A stretch of DNA of 56,974 nucleotides from Gammaproteobacteria bacterium (GTDB lineage: Bacteria; Pseudomonadota; Gammaproteobacteria; Eutrophobiales; Eutrophobiaceae), in NCBI GenBank assembly GCA_016193395.1, contig JACPSH010000051.1:1-56974 (forward strand). The letters are read 5' to 3'. Below are positions 1 to 6,935 of this stretch, piece after piece; within the stretch, counting starts at the first letter, position 1, and each line of letters starts with the position of its first letter. Under the pieces are notes generated by a model, which saw only the letters and a program-made list of their open reading frames with translations, was not told the DNA's origin and did not search any database. Position numbers and translations under genes: made by a program.

Positions 1-46
1 GCCTTCTGAAATCGATGGGGTCAGGCTCGATTGATTTTTGGATTTT

Positions 47-84
47 CGGATTGGGGGTCAGGTCTCGGATTGGGGGTCAGGTCT
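47..84. repeat. Tandem 19-bp direct repeat (gggggtcaggtct motif)
   Basis: Two exact back-to-back copies of cggattgggggtcaggtct occupy 47-65 and 66-84. A degenerate copy (ggggtcaggct) lies at about 17-27, and the reverse complement (agtagacctgac) occurs at about 185-196. Motifs of the form GGGGTCAGGTCT are typical of REP-like debris linked to RAYT transposases in gammaproteobacteria, but no transposase is encoded here. I see no convincing gene in 1-273. Confidence 0.6.
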
Positions 85-273
85 TGCAATCCAGCATTCA
101 ACTTGTAATCCCTAGAAGCGCTCGGCCAGAGTAGACCCCTCCGTTGGAAAGGGGGTGTCGAATCGATCTTCTGGCTGCGGGAGAGTAGACCTGACACATT
201 CCCGTTTCCAGAATGAAAGGCGAACCCCTGCTGCCAAGCATCAGGGGCCGCCCGCTGCAGTTGTTGCCAGTTG

Positions 274-618
274 TCAATGGATCGCCCGATCCCCCATCTC
301 TGCGCCTGGCGCGAACGGAAGCTCAAATTGACGTTGCTGCTCCGTCCTCCGCCGCAATGCATTGGCCATGTCCAATGCCTCGACGACAGTTCTCTTCCTT
401 AGCAGCAAATATTCAAGCGCCCGAATGCCAAGATGCGCCAGGGACTCGCCGCGTTCACTGAGCTGCTTCGGTGAAACGCTGCGCGATTCCCGGGCAACCG
501 GATCCAGCGCGATGCGGTAGTGAATCAGGCCGCCTTCGTGCTCATCGAGGGTAACCCTGACGGAAAAAGTGGAAGTGACCGGCCCGGGATCCCGGGGCAA
601 GAACTCGTCTTTAGACAT
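274..618 (-). CDS. Hypothetical protein, 114 aa
   Basis: I do not recognise this small soluble protein. It starts MSKDEFLPRDPGP and is preceded on the minus strand by a good ribosome site (aaagaggagaag) about 6 nt before the ATG, which supports it as a real gene. The first 50 residues look beta-rich (TSTFSVRVTLDEHEG, LIHYRIALDP). The rest looks helical and charged (ERGESLAHLGIRALEYLL, RRRTEQQRQFE). There is no signal peptide or membrane segment. Its upstream region (631-682) is duplicated at 815-866. The gene stands alone and points away from the DUF2283 pair, so context gives no function. Confidence 0.6.
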   Translation of the reverse strand: MSKDEFLPRDPGPVTSTFSVRVTLDEHEGGLIHYRIALDPVARESRSVSPKQLSERGESLAHLGIRALEYLLLRKRTVVEALDMANALRRRTEQQRQFELPFAPGAEMGDRAIH

Positions 619-630
619 GAAACTTCTCCT

Positions 631-682
631 CTTTAGCAGAATTTATCAACGCGCCCGCAAGCTGAAAATCAAATCGGCGCGA
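631..682. repeat. Copy 1 of a ~52-bp duplicated upstream sequence
   Basis: The stretch ending gcaagctgaaaatcaaatcg... recurs with few mismatches at 815-866 (gcaagctgagcatcaaatcg). Copy 1 carries the ribosome site and leader of the 274-618 gene on the minus strand. The shared part includes ctttagc(a/t)g(a/c)atttatc followed by gcgcccgcaagctga. It is either a local duplication of a regulatory leader or the two ends of a lost insertion. Confidence 0.6.
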
Positions 683-762
683 CCCGGTGGAAGCCGGGAT
701 TTCTCCTGCGTTGGCGGCACTTGCAGCGCCCCGCCGGTGCAGGGTTAAGGCGCACTTCTGAC

Positions 763-798
763 AATAAAAAACCCGCTCAGCATGCGCCAAAGCGGGTT
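763..798 (-). terminator. Rho-independent terminator (minus strand)
   Basis: An 8-bp stem, aacccgct (770-777) with agcgggtt (791-798), is followed on the minus strand by a T-rich tract (complement of aataaaaa at 763-769). No minus-strand gene is visible immediately upstream (800-1021). It therefore ends either an unrecognised short transcript starting near the second leader copy (815-866) or a leader truncated by rearrangement. Confidence 0.55.
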
Positions 799-814
799 CC
801 TGACTACTCCCATC

Positions 815-866
815 GCTTTAGCTGCATTTATCGGGCGCCCGCAAGCTGAGCATCAAATCGGCGCGA
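815..866. repeat. Copy 2 of the ~52-bp duplicated upstream sequence
   Basis: This is the second copy of 631-682, in the same orientation and about 184 bp away. On the minus strand it is followed within 50 nt by the terminator at 763-798 instead of by a gene. The gene-free stretch 619-1021 holds only the two copies, this terminator and anonymous sequence; I found no tRNA-like cloverleaf in it. Confidence 0.6.
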
Positions 867-1021
867 GCGGATTATACATCAACGCTTCCAAGAGGCCAGG
901 TACATATTCTTGCGGGACGAGGTCCCGTATGGCAGGGTGGGGCCTGTCTCGTTTCAGGGAACAGGGAGGTTCTCGATGCCACATCGTCGGTGCTCTGCGG
1001 AAGGCACGGAGTAACGGCGCC

Positions 1022-1333
1022 ATGCGTGTCGTATACTCCCGAAACCGGGTCCCGATCCGACTTACGGTTGAGCGGTGGCAGCACATCGTGGCCTACCACC
1101 AGGAACTCGATGGACGGCAGGATGAGGTGCTTGAAACGGTTGCGGAGCCGGAGCAGATACAGATCGGTGATTATGGCGAATTGCTGGCATTCCGGTTCTA
1201 TGGAGATACGCCGCTTGGCGGGAAGTTCCTGGTGGTGGCGTATCGCGAACTGAGCGATGCGGACGGGTTTATCCTGACGGCGTACTACACGCGTCGATTG
1301 TCGATAAAGCGAGAAATGTTATGGAAGCATTGA
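1022..1333 (+). CDS. Small protein upstream of DUF2283, putative toxin or nuclease-like partner (103 aa)
   Basis: The ATG at 1022 is chosen over an upstream start at 782 because the extra 80 residues would run through a terminator and a repeat. The protein (MRVVYSRNRVPIRLT...) has the pattern ERWQHIVAYHxEL, VLETVAEPEQIxxGDYGELLA, LGGKFLVVAYRE, DGFILTAYYTRRLS. I recognise this as a widespread small family often encoded next to DUF2283 proteins. The compact alpha plus beta layout with late Tyr/Thr/Arg residues resembles barnase/EndoU-type or RelE-like RNases, but that is inference. Its stop overlaps the next start by 13 nt, so the two are translationally coupled, as in toxin-antitoxin pairs. 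Confidence 0.7.
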   Translation: MRVVYSRNRVPIRLTVERWQHIVAYHQELDGRQDEVLETVAEPEQIQIGDYGELLAFRFYGDTPLGGKFLVVAYRELSDADGFILTAYYTRRLSIKREMLWKH

Positions 1334-1551
1334 AAATTCTGGAGCACCCGGACAAGGTAAAGTGGGATTACGATGAAGAGGCAGATGTGCTCTATCTCTC
1401 CATCGGCGATCCAAAGCCGGCGGCCGGCGTGGATATAGGCGAAGGAGTTGTGCTCAGATACGACGAAAATGCGAACGAAGTCGTCGGTCTGACCCTTATT
1501 GGCCTGCGCGCGCGGTTGATGAAAGAACTTTCGACACGTACATCGGGTTGA
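1321..1551 (+). CDS. DUF2283 domain protein (putative antitoxin)
   Basis: This 76-residue protein carries the DUF2283 signature WDYDEEADVLYLSIGDPKPA followed by VDIGEGVVLRYDENANEVVGLTLIGLR. The domain is a short beta-rich fold often found as the partner of a small nuclease-like protein in two-gene modules. It overlaps the upstream gene by 13 nt, implying co-expression. The antitoxin role is inferred from gene order only; the family assignment is firm. No downstream partner is present, and the next gene is convergent. Confidence 0.8.
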   Translation: MEALKILEHPDKVKWDYDEEADVLYLSIGDPKPAAGVDIGEGVVLRYDENANEVVGLTLIGLRARLMKELSTRTSG

Positions 1552-1633
1552 TGACGATAACCTGGTTGAACCGGGCGGTGTACCGGCGCATTATCGCGGT
1601 CGTCAAGGCAAGTAGTCGCCCTGCGGTACTTCT

Positions 1634-1658
1634 GTGGGTTTCGCTGCGCTCAACCCAC
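1634..1658. repeat. GTGGGTT...AACCCAC dispersed palindrome
   Basis: The segment gtgggtttcgctgcgctc then aacccac forms a 7-bp inverted repeat around a GC-rich loop, followed by cctacg. The pattern (taGGGTGGGTTgagcgcagcgAAACCCAC on the other strand) is a common dispersed repeat in proteobacterial genomes. It lies between two convergent genes and may act as a bidirectional stop. Confidence 0.5.
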
Positions 1659-1684
1659 CCTACGACATTCCACCCCACGGTCGG

Positions 1685-3016
1685 TTAATTCGAAGGGCGT
1701 GACCGCGTCCACTGCAGCCAGACGTACACCGGCACGCCGGCCATCAGCAGCAGGAAGCCCCAGTAGATGACCTCCTGGCCGGCGCCGCCGATCGCCCACA
1801 TTGAATAGAGAAATCCCGCGGCGCCGAGCGCGACGATGCCTGAGGTCGGCCGCTTCGCCTTTGCAGGTTCCCGCAGGTAGATCGCGATTTCCGCGATACT
1901 GCAGAAGACATAGGGCACAAGCGTGTTCAGCGTCGCGAGCAGGATGATGAAAGTGAACTGCTCGACGAGGGTCTTCGTGTAATTTGTCAGCAGCAGCGCG
2001 CTCACCAGCAGGCTTGAAATGACCATGCCGCGCGCCGGCGTACCGTACTTCGACAGCTTGCCGAACTCGGATGGGAACAGCCGGTCCCGCGCGGCCGCCA
2101 GCGGGATCTGCCCCTGCAGCAGCAACCAGCCATTCAGCGCCCCGAAGCAGGAAATACAGGCGCCGATCCCGATCGCGTAGCCGGCCCAGTTCCCCCACAG
2201 ACGGTTGGCCGCATCCGCAAACGGCGCATTTGAGGTGGCAAGTTCGCTGGATGGGATGACGCCCATCACCACGACCGTCCCGAGGATGTAGACCACCGCG
2301 GTCGCCAGCGTCCCGATGATCGTGGCGCGCGCCTTGGTCACGCCGGGATTCTCCACATCGTCCGAGGGCACGCTGCCGGATTCGAGGCCCGTGAACGCCC
2401 AGAGCGTGAGCGCGACCGTCGCCGTGATCGCCGAGAGCGGCGTGCGGTCGCTCGCATTGAAGGGCGTGAAGTGATCCAGATCGATGTGGAAAAGGCCGAA
2501 GACGATAATCGCCGCGAGCGGCAGAACCTTGAGAATGGTGGTGACCAGTTGCACCCGGCCGGCGGTATGGACGCCGAGGATATTGACCCAGGTGAGCAGC
2601 CAGATAAAGCCGAGCCCAGCGCCCGCGGCCAGCGCGTTGTTCCTGGCCAGCACGGGCACGAACAGGGACAGGTAGCTGACCAGCGCAACCGTAATCGCTG
2701 CATTCGTGGTCCAGATGCAGATCCAGTATCCCCAGGCGATCAAAAAACCGGCGAAGTCGCCGTAGCCCACGTAGGTGAACACGTACGGTCCACCGGACTG
2801 AAGCACGATGCTGCTCAGGCGCGCGAAGATGATGGCGAGCACAACGGATCCCGCGGCGGAAACCAGCCAGCCGACGATGCTGATTCCGCCGTACGGACCC
2901 AGGGCGGCGGGCAGCAGGTAGATCCCCGAACCGATCATGTTGCCCATCACGAGCGCGGTGCACATCCACAGGCCGAGTTTCTTTCGTGCGGTTGGGATTT
3001 CGCGGTTCATCGCCAT
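1685..3016 (-). CDS. APC-superfamily amino acid permease / antiporter (AdiC-like)
   Basis: This is a 443-residue polytopic membrane protein of the APC superfamily, close in length to AdiC-type arginine/agmatine antiporters. The first helix carries GNMIGSGIYLLPAALG, the substrate-binding GSGI motif of APC carriers. About twelve hydrophobic segments follow, including an FTGLESGSVPSDDVENP stretch typical of helix 6. I chose the ATG at 3016 because cagga lies 6 nt upstream; reading further back to 3088 would add a charged tail unlike the family. It is divergent from parC. The substrate cannot be read from sequence: amino acid uptake or amino acid/amine exchange at the inner membrane is likely. 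Confidence 0.88.
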   Translation of the reverse strand: MAMNREIPTARKKLGLWMCTALVMGNMIGSGIYLLPAALGPYGGISIVGWLVSAAGSVVLAIIFARLSSIVLQSGGPYVFTYVGYGDFAGFLIAWGYWICIWTTNAAITVALVSYLSLFVPVLARNNALAAGAGLGFIWLLTWVNILGVHTAGRVQLVTTILKVLPLAAIIVFGLFHIDLDHFTPFNASDRTPLSAITATVALTLWAFTGLESGSVPSDDVENPGVTKARATIIGTLATAVVYILGTVVVMGVIPSSELATSNAPFADAANRLWGNWAGYAIGIGACISCFGALNGWLLLQGQIPLAAARDRLFPSEFGKLSKYGTPARGMVISSLLVSALLLTNYTKTLVEQFTFIILLATLNTLVPYVFCSIAEIAIYLREPAKAKRPTSGIVALGAAGFLYSMWAIGGAGQEVIYWGFLLLMAGVPVYVWLQWTRSRPSN

Positions 3017-3068
3017 GAAGTCCTGGTGTGATCGCCATCGGCTTCGCTGCCGGCACGCCACACTAATA

Positions 3069-3074
3069 TATAAT
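3069..3074 (+). promoter_or_regulatory. Candidate -10 element (tataat) for parC
   Basis: A perfect tataat lies 35 nt before the parC start in the permease/parC divergent gap. The best upstream hexamer (ttcgct, 3043-3048) is a weak -35 at a long 20-bp spacing, so this is only a candidate promoter. Confidence 0.35.
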
Positions 3075-3108
3075 TGCATCCTCCGCATTCACGGATTTTC
3101 AGGCGCTG

Positions 3109-4914
3109 ATGGGGGAAAACCTCAGTTTCGACTTCGACCGGCACGAGAACCGGCCGCTCCAGGAATTCACCGAGAAGGCGTACCTGGACTACTCCATGTA
3201 CGTCATCCTTGACCGCGCGCTGCCCCATATCGCGGACGGTCTGAAGCCCGTGCAGCGCCGCATCATCTACGCCATGTCCGAGCTCGGCCTGCGCGCCGCG
3301 GCGAAATTCAAGAAATCCGCCCGCACGGTGGGCGACGTCATCGGCAAGTTTCATCCGCACGGCGACAGCGCCTGCTACGAGGCCATGGTGCTGATGGCCC
3401 AGGACTTCAGCTACCGCTATCCGCTGGTGGACGGCCAGGGCAATTTCGGGTCGAGCGACGACCCGAAGTCCTTTGCCGCGATGCGCTACACCGAGTCCAG
3501 GCTCAAGCCCTACGCGGACGTGCTGCTCGCGGAACTGGCGCAGGGCACGGTCGAATGGACGCCGAATTTCGACGGCACGCTGGAGGAGCCCCGGCTGCTG
3601 CCGGCGCGGCTCCCGAACGTATTGCTGAACGGGACCACGGGCATCGCGGTCGGCATGGCCACCGATATCCCGCCGCACAACCTCCGCGAGGTAACGAAGG
3701 CCTGCATCACCTTGCTGGATACGCCCTCGGCGTCATTGCGCGATCTGTGCAAGGACATCCAGGGGCCGGACTATCCGACGCGCGCGGAAATCATCACGCC
3801 GAAGAAGGAAATCCAGCAGATCTACGAGACCGGCAACGGCTCGGTCCGCATGCGCGCGCGCTGGGAGGAGGAGGACGGCAACATCGTCATCACGGCGCTG
3901 CCGTACCAGACCTCCGGCAGCCGCGTCCTCGAAGAGATCGCCGGCCAGATGCAGGCGAAGAAGCTGCCGATGCTGGAAGACCTGCGCGACGAATCGGACC
4001 AGGAGAATCCGACCCGGCTCGTGCTCGTACCGCGCTCCAACCGGGTCGATCTGGCCGAGCTCATGTCACACCTGTTTGCCACCACCGATCTGGAGCGCGG
4101 TTACCGCGTGAACTTGAACATGATCGGCACGAACGGCCGGCCGCAGGTGAAGGATCTCAAGACAATCCTCAAGGAGTGGCTCAAGTTCCGTATCGACACG
4201 GTGACGCGCCGGCTCGAGTACCGGCTGCACAAAGTCGAGGAGCAGATCCATATCCTGCAGGGCCTGATGATTGCCTACCTGCACCTGGATCAGGTCGTCG
4301 CCATCGTCCGCAAGGAAGACGAGCCCAAACCGGTGTTGATGAAGCGTTTCAAGCTCTCCGACATCCAGGCCGAGGCAATCCTGGAGCTGAAGCTGCGCAA
4401 ACTCGCCAAGCTTGAGGAGATCAGAATCAAGGGGGAACTGGCGGAACTGGAGGCGGAGGCCAAGTCACTGCGCCAGGTGCTCGGGTCGAAGCAGCGGCTG
4501 CGCACGCTGGTGAAGAAGGAATTGCAGCAGGACGCGCAGACCTACGGTGACGAGCGCCGCTCCCCGATCGTCGAGCGCGAGGTCGCCCAGGCGCTGGACG
4601 TCACGGAACTGGTGCCGACCGAACCGCTGACGGTCGTGCTCTCGGAAAAGGGCTGGGTGCGCGCGGCGAAGGGACATGACATCGATGCCGAGGCGCTCGG
4701 CTACCGTCCCGGCGATGCGCTGCGCCAAGCCGCGAAAGGCCGCAGCAATCAGCTTGCCGTGTTCATCGACTCGACCGGCCGCTGTTATTCGGTTCCGGCA
4801 CACACCTTGCCATCGGCACGCGGCCTCGGCGAGCCGGTGGCGAGCCGGGTCACGCCGCCCGAGGGGGCGACCTTTCCGGGCGTCGAAGCTCGAAGAGCTG
4901 TACACGCGCAATAG
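3109..4914 (+). CDS. parC: DNA topoisomerase IV subunit A, 3'-truncated reading frame
   Basis: ParC is the DNA-cleaving and -rejoining subunit of topoisomerase IV, which unlinks daughter chromosomes with ParE. Residues 1-592 match it throughout: winged-helix region with [13 protein letters not shown], catalytic tyrosine in AAMRYTES (Tyr127), tower and coiled-coil ([17 protein letters not shown]), then the start of the C-terminal beta-propeller ([16 protein letters not shown]). The quinolone-determining positions are the sensitive-type Ser87 and Glu91. After [10 protein letters not shown] (codon 592, ending 4884) the frame changes and this ORF ends in 9 unrelated residues. The remaining propeller is encoded in another frame from 4886, and about 20 residues expected between are missing. 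It is either a real lesion or an assembly error. Confidence 0.9.
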   Translation: MGENLSFDFDRHENRPLQEFTEKAYLDYSMYVILDRALPHIADGLKPVQRRIIYAMSELGLRAAAKFKKSARTVGDVIGKFHPHGDSACYEAMVLMAQDFSYRYPLVDGQGNFGSSDDPKSFAAMRYTESRLKPYADVLLAELAQGTVEWTPNFDGTLEEPRLLPARLPNVLLNGTTGIAVGMATDIPPHNLREVTKACITLLDTPSASLRDLCKDIQGPDYPTRAEIITPKKEIQQIYETGNGSVRMRARWEEEDGNIVITALPYQTSGSRVLEEIAGQMQAKKLPMLEDLRDESDQENPTRLVLVPRSNRVDLAELMSHLFATTDLERGYRVNLNMIGTNGRPQVKDLKTILKEWLKFRIDTVTRRLEYRLHKVEEQIHILQGLMIAYLHLDQVVAIVRKEDEPKPVLMKRFKLSDIQAEAILELKLRKLAKLEEIRIKGELAELEAEAKSLRQVLGSKQRLRTLVKKELQQDAQTYGDERRSPIVEREVAQALDVTELVPTEPLTVVLSEKGWVRAAKGHDIDAEALGYRPGDALRQAAKGRSNQLAVFIDSTGRCYSVPAHTLPSARGLGEPVASRVTPPEGATFPGVEARRAVHAQ

Positions 4915-5335
4915 CAACGGCAAGCAGGTATTGAACGTCCCGGCCGCGGCCGGCGTGCTGTCGCCCGCGCCGGTCGTGGATGTTGCGAATGATCTGATCG
5001 CCGCCGTGAGCAACATCGGCCGCATGCTGGTGACGCCGGTCGCGGAACTGCCGGTGCTGGCGCGGGGTAAGGGTCTCAAGATCATCCAGATCCCGACAGC
5101 GAAACTGAAGACGCGCGAGGAATTCGTAGCCGCGATCACGGTGCTTAGCCCCGCTGACACACTCGTGTTGCATTCGGGCAAGCGGCACCTTTCGCTCAAA
5201 CCAGCCGATCTGGAACACTACCGCGGCGAGCGCGGCCGGCGCGGCAACATGCTGTCGCGCGGCTTCCGCCAGGTCAGCAGGATGGGGCCGGAGAACAGAT
5301 CCGAGGATAAGACCGGGCCGGAAGGCGCAAGTTAA
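4886..5335 (+). pseudogene. parC: C-terminal fragment of ParC (out of frame with 3109-4914)
   Basis: This frame continues Par[97 protein letters not shown]. It matches the last beta-propeller blades and ends with the usual acidic, polar tail. It has no ribosome site or start of its own. Compared with E. coli ParC from memory, the junction at 4884-4886 lacks about 20 residues (the segment with the conserved ASDAGYGF-type strand) and shifts frame. A single deletion of roughly 60 bp, not a multiple of three, explains both. Confidence 0.85.
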
Positions 5336-5363
5336 GGACTGACGGGTTCTCCCGGAGGGGCTT

Positions 5364-5471
5364 ATGAACCGGATAATGATGGCGGCAATCGTGCTACTGG
5401 CCGGCGCCCCAACTGCCGCGGGCGCTCAGGAATCAGAGACCGTAGACGAGGGATTGAAGCTGGTCTCCTGA
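5364..5471 (+). CDS. 35-residue secreted peptide or truncated gene start
   Basis: A short frame starts MNRIMMAAIVLLAGAP and continues TAAGAQESETVDEGLKLVS before TGA. It has a clear Sec signal peptide with a likely cut after AGA-Q, and a strong ribosome site (cggaggggctt) 6-12 nt before the ATG. The mature part would be only about 14 residues, too short for an independent protein. It looks like the intact 5' end of a small periplasmic protein gene cut short by a stop or deletion. It sits 28 bp after the damaged parC, so both could stem from one decaying or misassembled patch. I do not know the parent family. Confidence 0.4.
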   Translation: MNRIMMAAIVLLAGAPTAAGAQESETVDEGLKLVS

Positions 5472-5537
5472 AGTGAGGTCGCGAAGGTAGCTGAAAATTA
5501 GCCTTGGATTTTCCGGACGAGGCTGAAGCCGATTGCA

Positions 5538-6497
5538 TCAGGAAGGCACTTGCGGACGATACGCCTTGGGCGAAATCGCAAATTCCTGTTTGAACCGCTT
5601 GCTGAAGTGGGTGGCATCGCTGAATCCCCAGAACATGGCGATATCCGCAAGCTTTCTGTGGAGCATCTTCGGATTGGAGATGTCCCTGACGCAATGCTCG
5701 AGCCTGTTGCGGATAATGTACTCGGTAACCGTCTCCTCGGACGATTTGAAGAGCCAGTGCAGGTAGCGAAGCGACATATTCGTCGCACGCGCGATCGACG
5801 CGGGAGAAAGTGACGGCTCCCTGATGTTCGCGTTTATGTATTCCTTGACGAACCGCAATTGCGTCTCACGCAGAGGAACGGCGCCGCTGTCGTCACTGAT
5901 TTCCAGCGCGTTTGCAAGCATACAGATCGTCGCGTCTATGAGCGCGTAATCATCGTTGCAACCGGATTTGAATGCTACGCCGGAAAGGGATTCAATGTAA
6001 TTCGCGAGTAATCTTCCATCACCTGAATGACCGTCAATCCATCGTCTTATGGACGACCAGGATTTGGGAAACCAGCAACGGAACCGCTGCAACGGCAGTA
6101 CGACGGAAATCTTGTGCAGTCTCTGTTCGACGTTGAAATGCATCGGTTTGGTGCTGTCCCAGACGAGCAAATCACCGGCATTGAGCAATATCTGCTCGCC
6201 ATTGAAATTAATGGACTCGCGTCCCTGAAGGACCATCTGTACCGTCAGGGTTTCCCCTGCATCGGAGGCTATGTCTCGTCGACAGCGAGTGGCAGAGCAC
6301 GGATCACAGGTACACTCGACGATTTTGAGGAGATTGTCGTCATAGGACTTGACGGCCGCAAAAAAACCCGCGTTGGAGATCGGGATGGCGTTCCACCGAC
6401 CGAAGGCTTCGTTCAGCTTGCCCACCCAGGCGTCGTAACGGGAGACGATCGGACAATCTTCGCTGGTCCAGTTGACAACATGAGGATGTTGCGCCAT
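5538..6497 (-). CDS. AraC-family transcriptional regulator
   Basis: This 319-residue regulator has a beta-rich N-terminal sensing half (residues ~1-200, FNGEQILLNAGDLLVWDSTKPM, the AraC_binding_2 type found in FeaR/XylS-like activators of aromatic catabolism). A C-terminal double helix-turn-helix follows (residues ~210-319: FVKEYINANIREPSLSPASIARATNMSLRYLHWLFK; LADIAMFWGFSDATHFSKRFKQEFAISPKAYR). Both HTHs look intact. It is divergent from the TonB receptor across a 438-bp gap, the usual arrangement for an activator of the neighbouring operon. Codon use is more AT-rich than in the 13-55 kb region. The effector is unknown. Confidence 0.9.
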   Translation of the reverse strand: MAQHPHVVNWTSEDCPIVSRYDAWVGKLNEAFGRWNAIPISNAGFFAAVKSYDDNLLKIVECTCDPCSATRCRRDIASDAGETLTVQMVLQGRESINFNGEQILLNAGDLLVWDSTKPMHFNVEQRLHKISVVLPLQRFRCWFPKSWSSIRRWIDGHSGDGRLLANYIESLSGVAFKSGCNDDYALIDATICMLANALEISDDSGAVPLRETQLRFVKEYINANIREPSLSPASIARATNMSLRYLHWLFKSSEETVTEYIIRNRLEHCVRDISNPKMLHRKLADIAMFWGFSDATHFSKRFKQEFAISPKAYRPQVPS

Positions 6498-6935
6498 CAG
6501 GCATCACCACAAAGTACGCGTTGCCGACGCTGGTGCCACAAGCAGCTCCCCGCTACCTCAACCGTTCAGCCTAGCGAAAAGCACGATTGTGCAGCAAGGT
6601 AAATGCTGGAAGCCGCGGAAGATTTGCGCTGTGAACCACACGAATATGCGCGTACAGCAAATAATTCCTGCGGACAGGTATTAGCGGCGCTACAAAAAAA
6701 TCGATTCCAGTCACAGAGTTATAATCGTGTCAGTATCACCCAGCGTTGCTCATGACGACAACGTGATGATTATTGCATTTCTGACAAAGAAACGTTGCAT
6801 TTATGGGAATGCTGCTGTTTGGACGCCACGTTATAGTCAAAAAAGGCAGAAAGCCGGGTCGGTACCCGCGAATCTCTTGTACTGCGCCGGGACCGAAAAA
6901 TAGAAATACGTGGAGCCAAGAGGGGGGCTTTTTAA
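6498..6935. promoter_or_regulatory. Divergent control region between AraC regulator and TonB receptor (438 bp)
   Basis: No gene is supported here. The stretch is AT-richer than its flanks and should hold promoters for both neighbours. An imperfect palindrome cgttgctcatgacgacaacg lies near 6743-6762, and a further cgttgcatt lies near 6793-6801. These are candidate binding sites for the AraC protein. The receptor has a strong ribosome site, aagagggggg, just before 6936. Assignments are by eye only. Confidence 0.45.

Noticed and set aside
815-1020. Possible tRNA, SRP RNA or riboswitch on the minus strand before the orphan terminator
   Set aside because: I could not form a cloverleaf, nor find SRP or riboswitch core motifs; only the leader duplication and terminator are supportable.
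782-1021. Upstream start giving a 183-residue form of the DUF2283 partner
   Set aside because: The extra 80 residues would translate a terminator stem and a repeat copy; the ATG at 1022 matches the family start.
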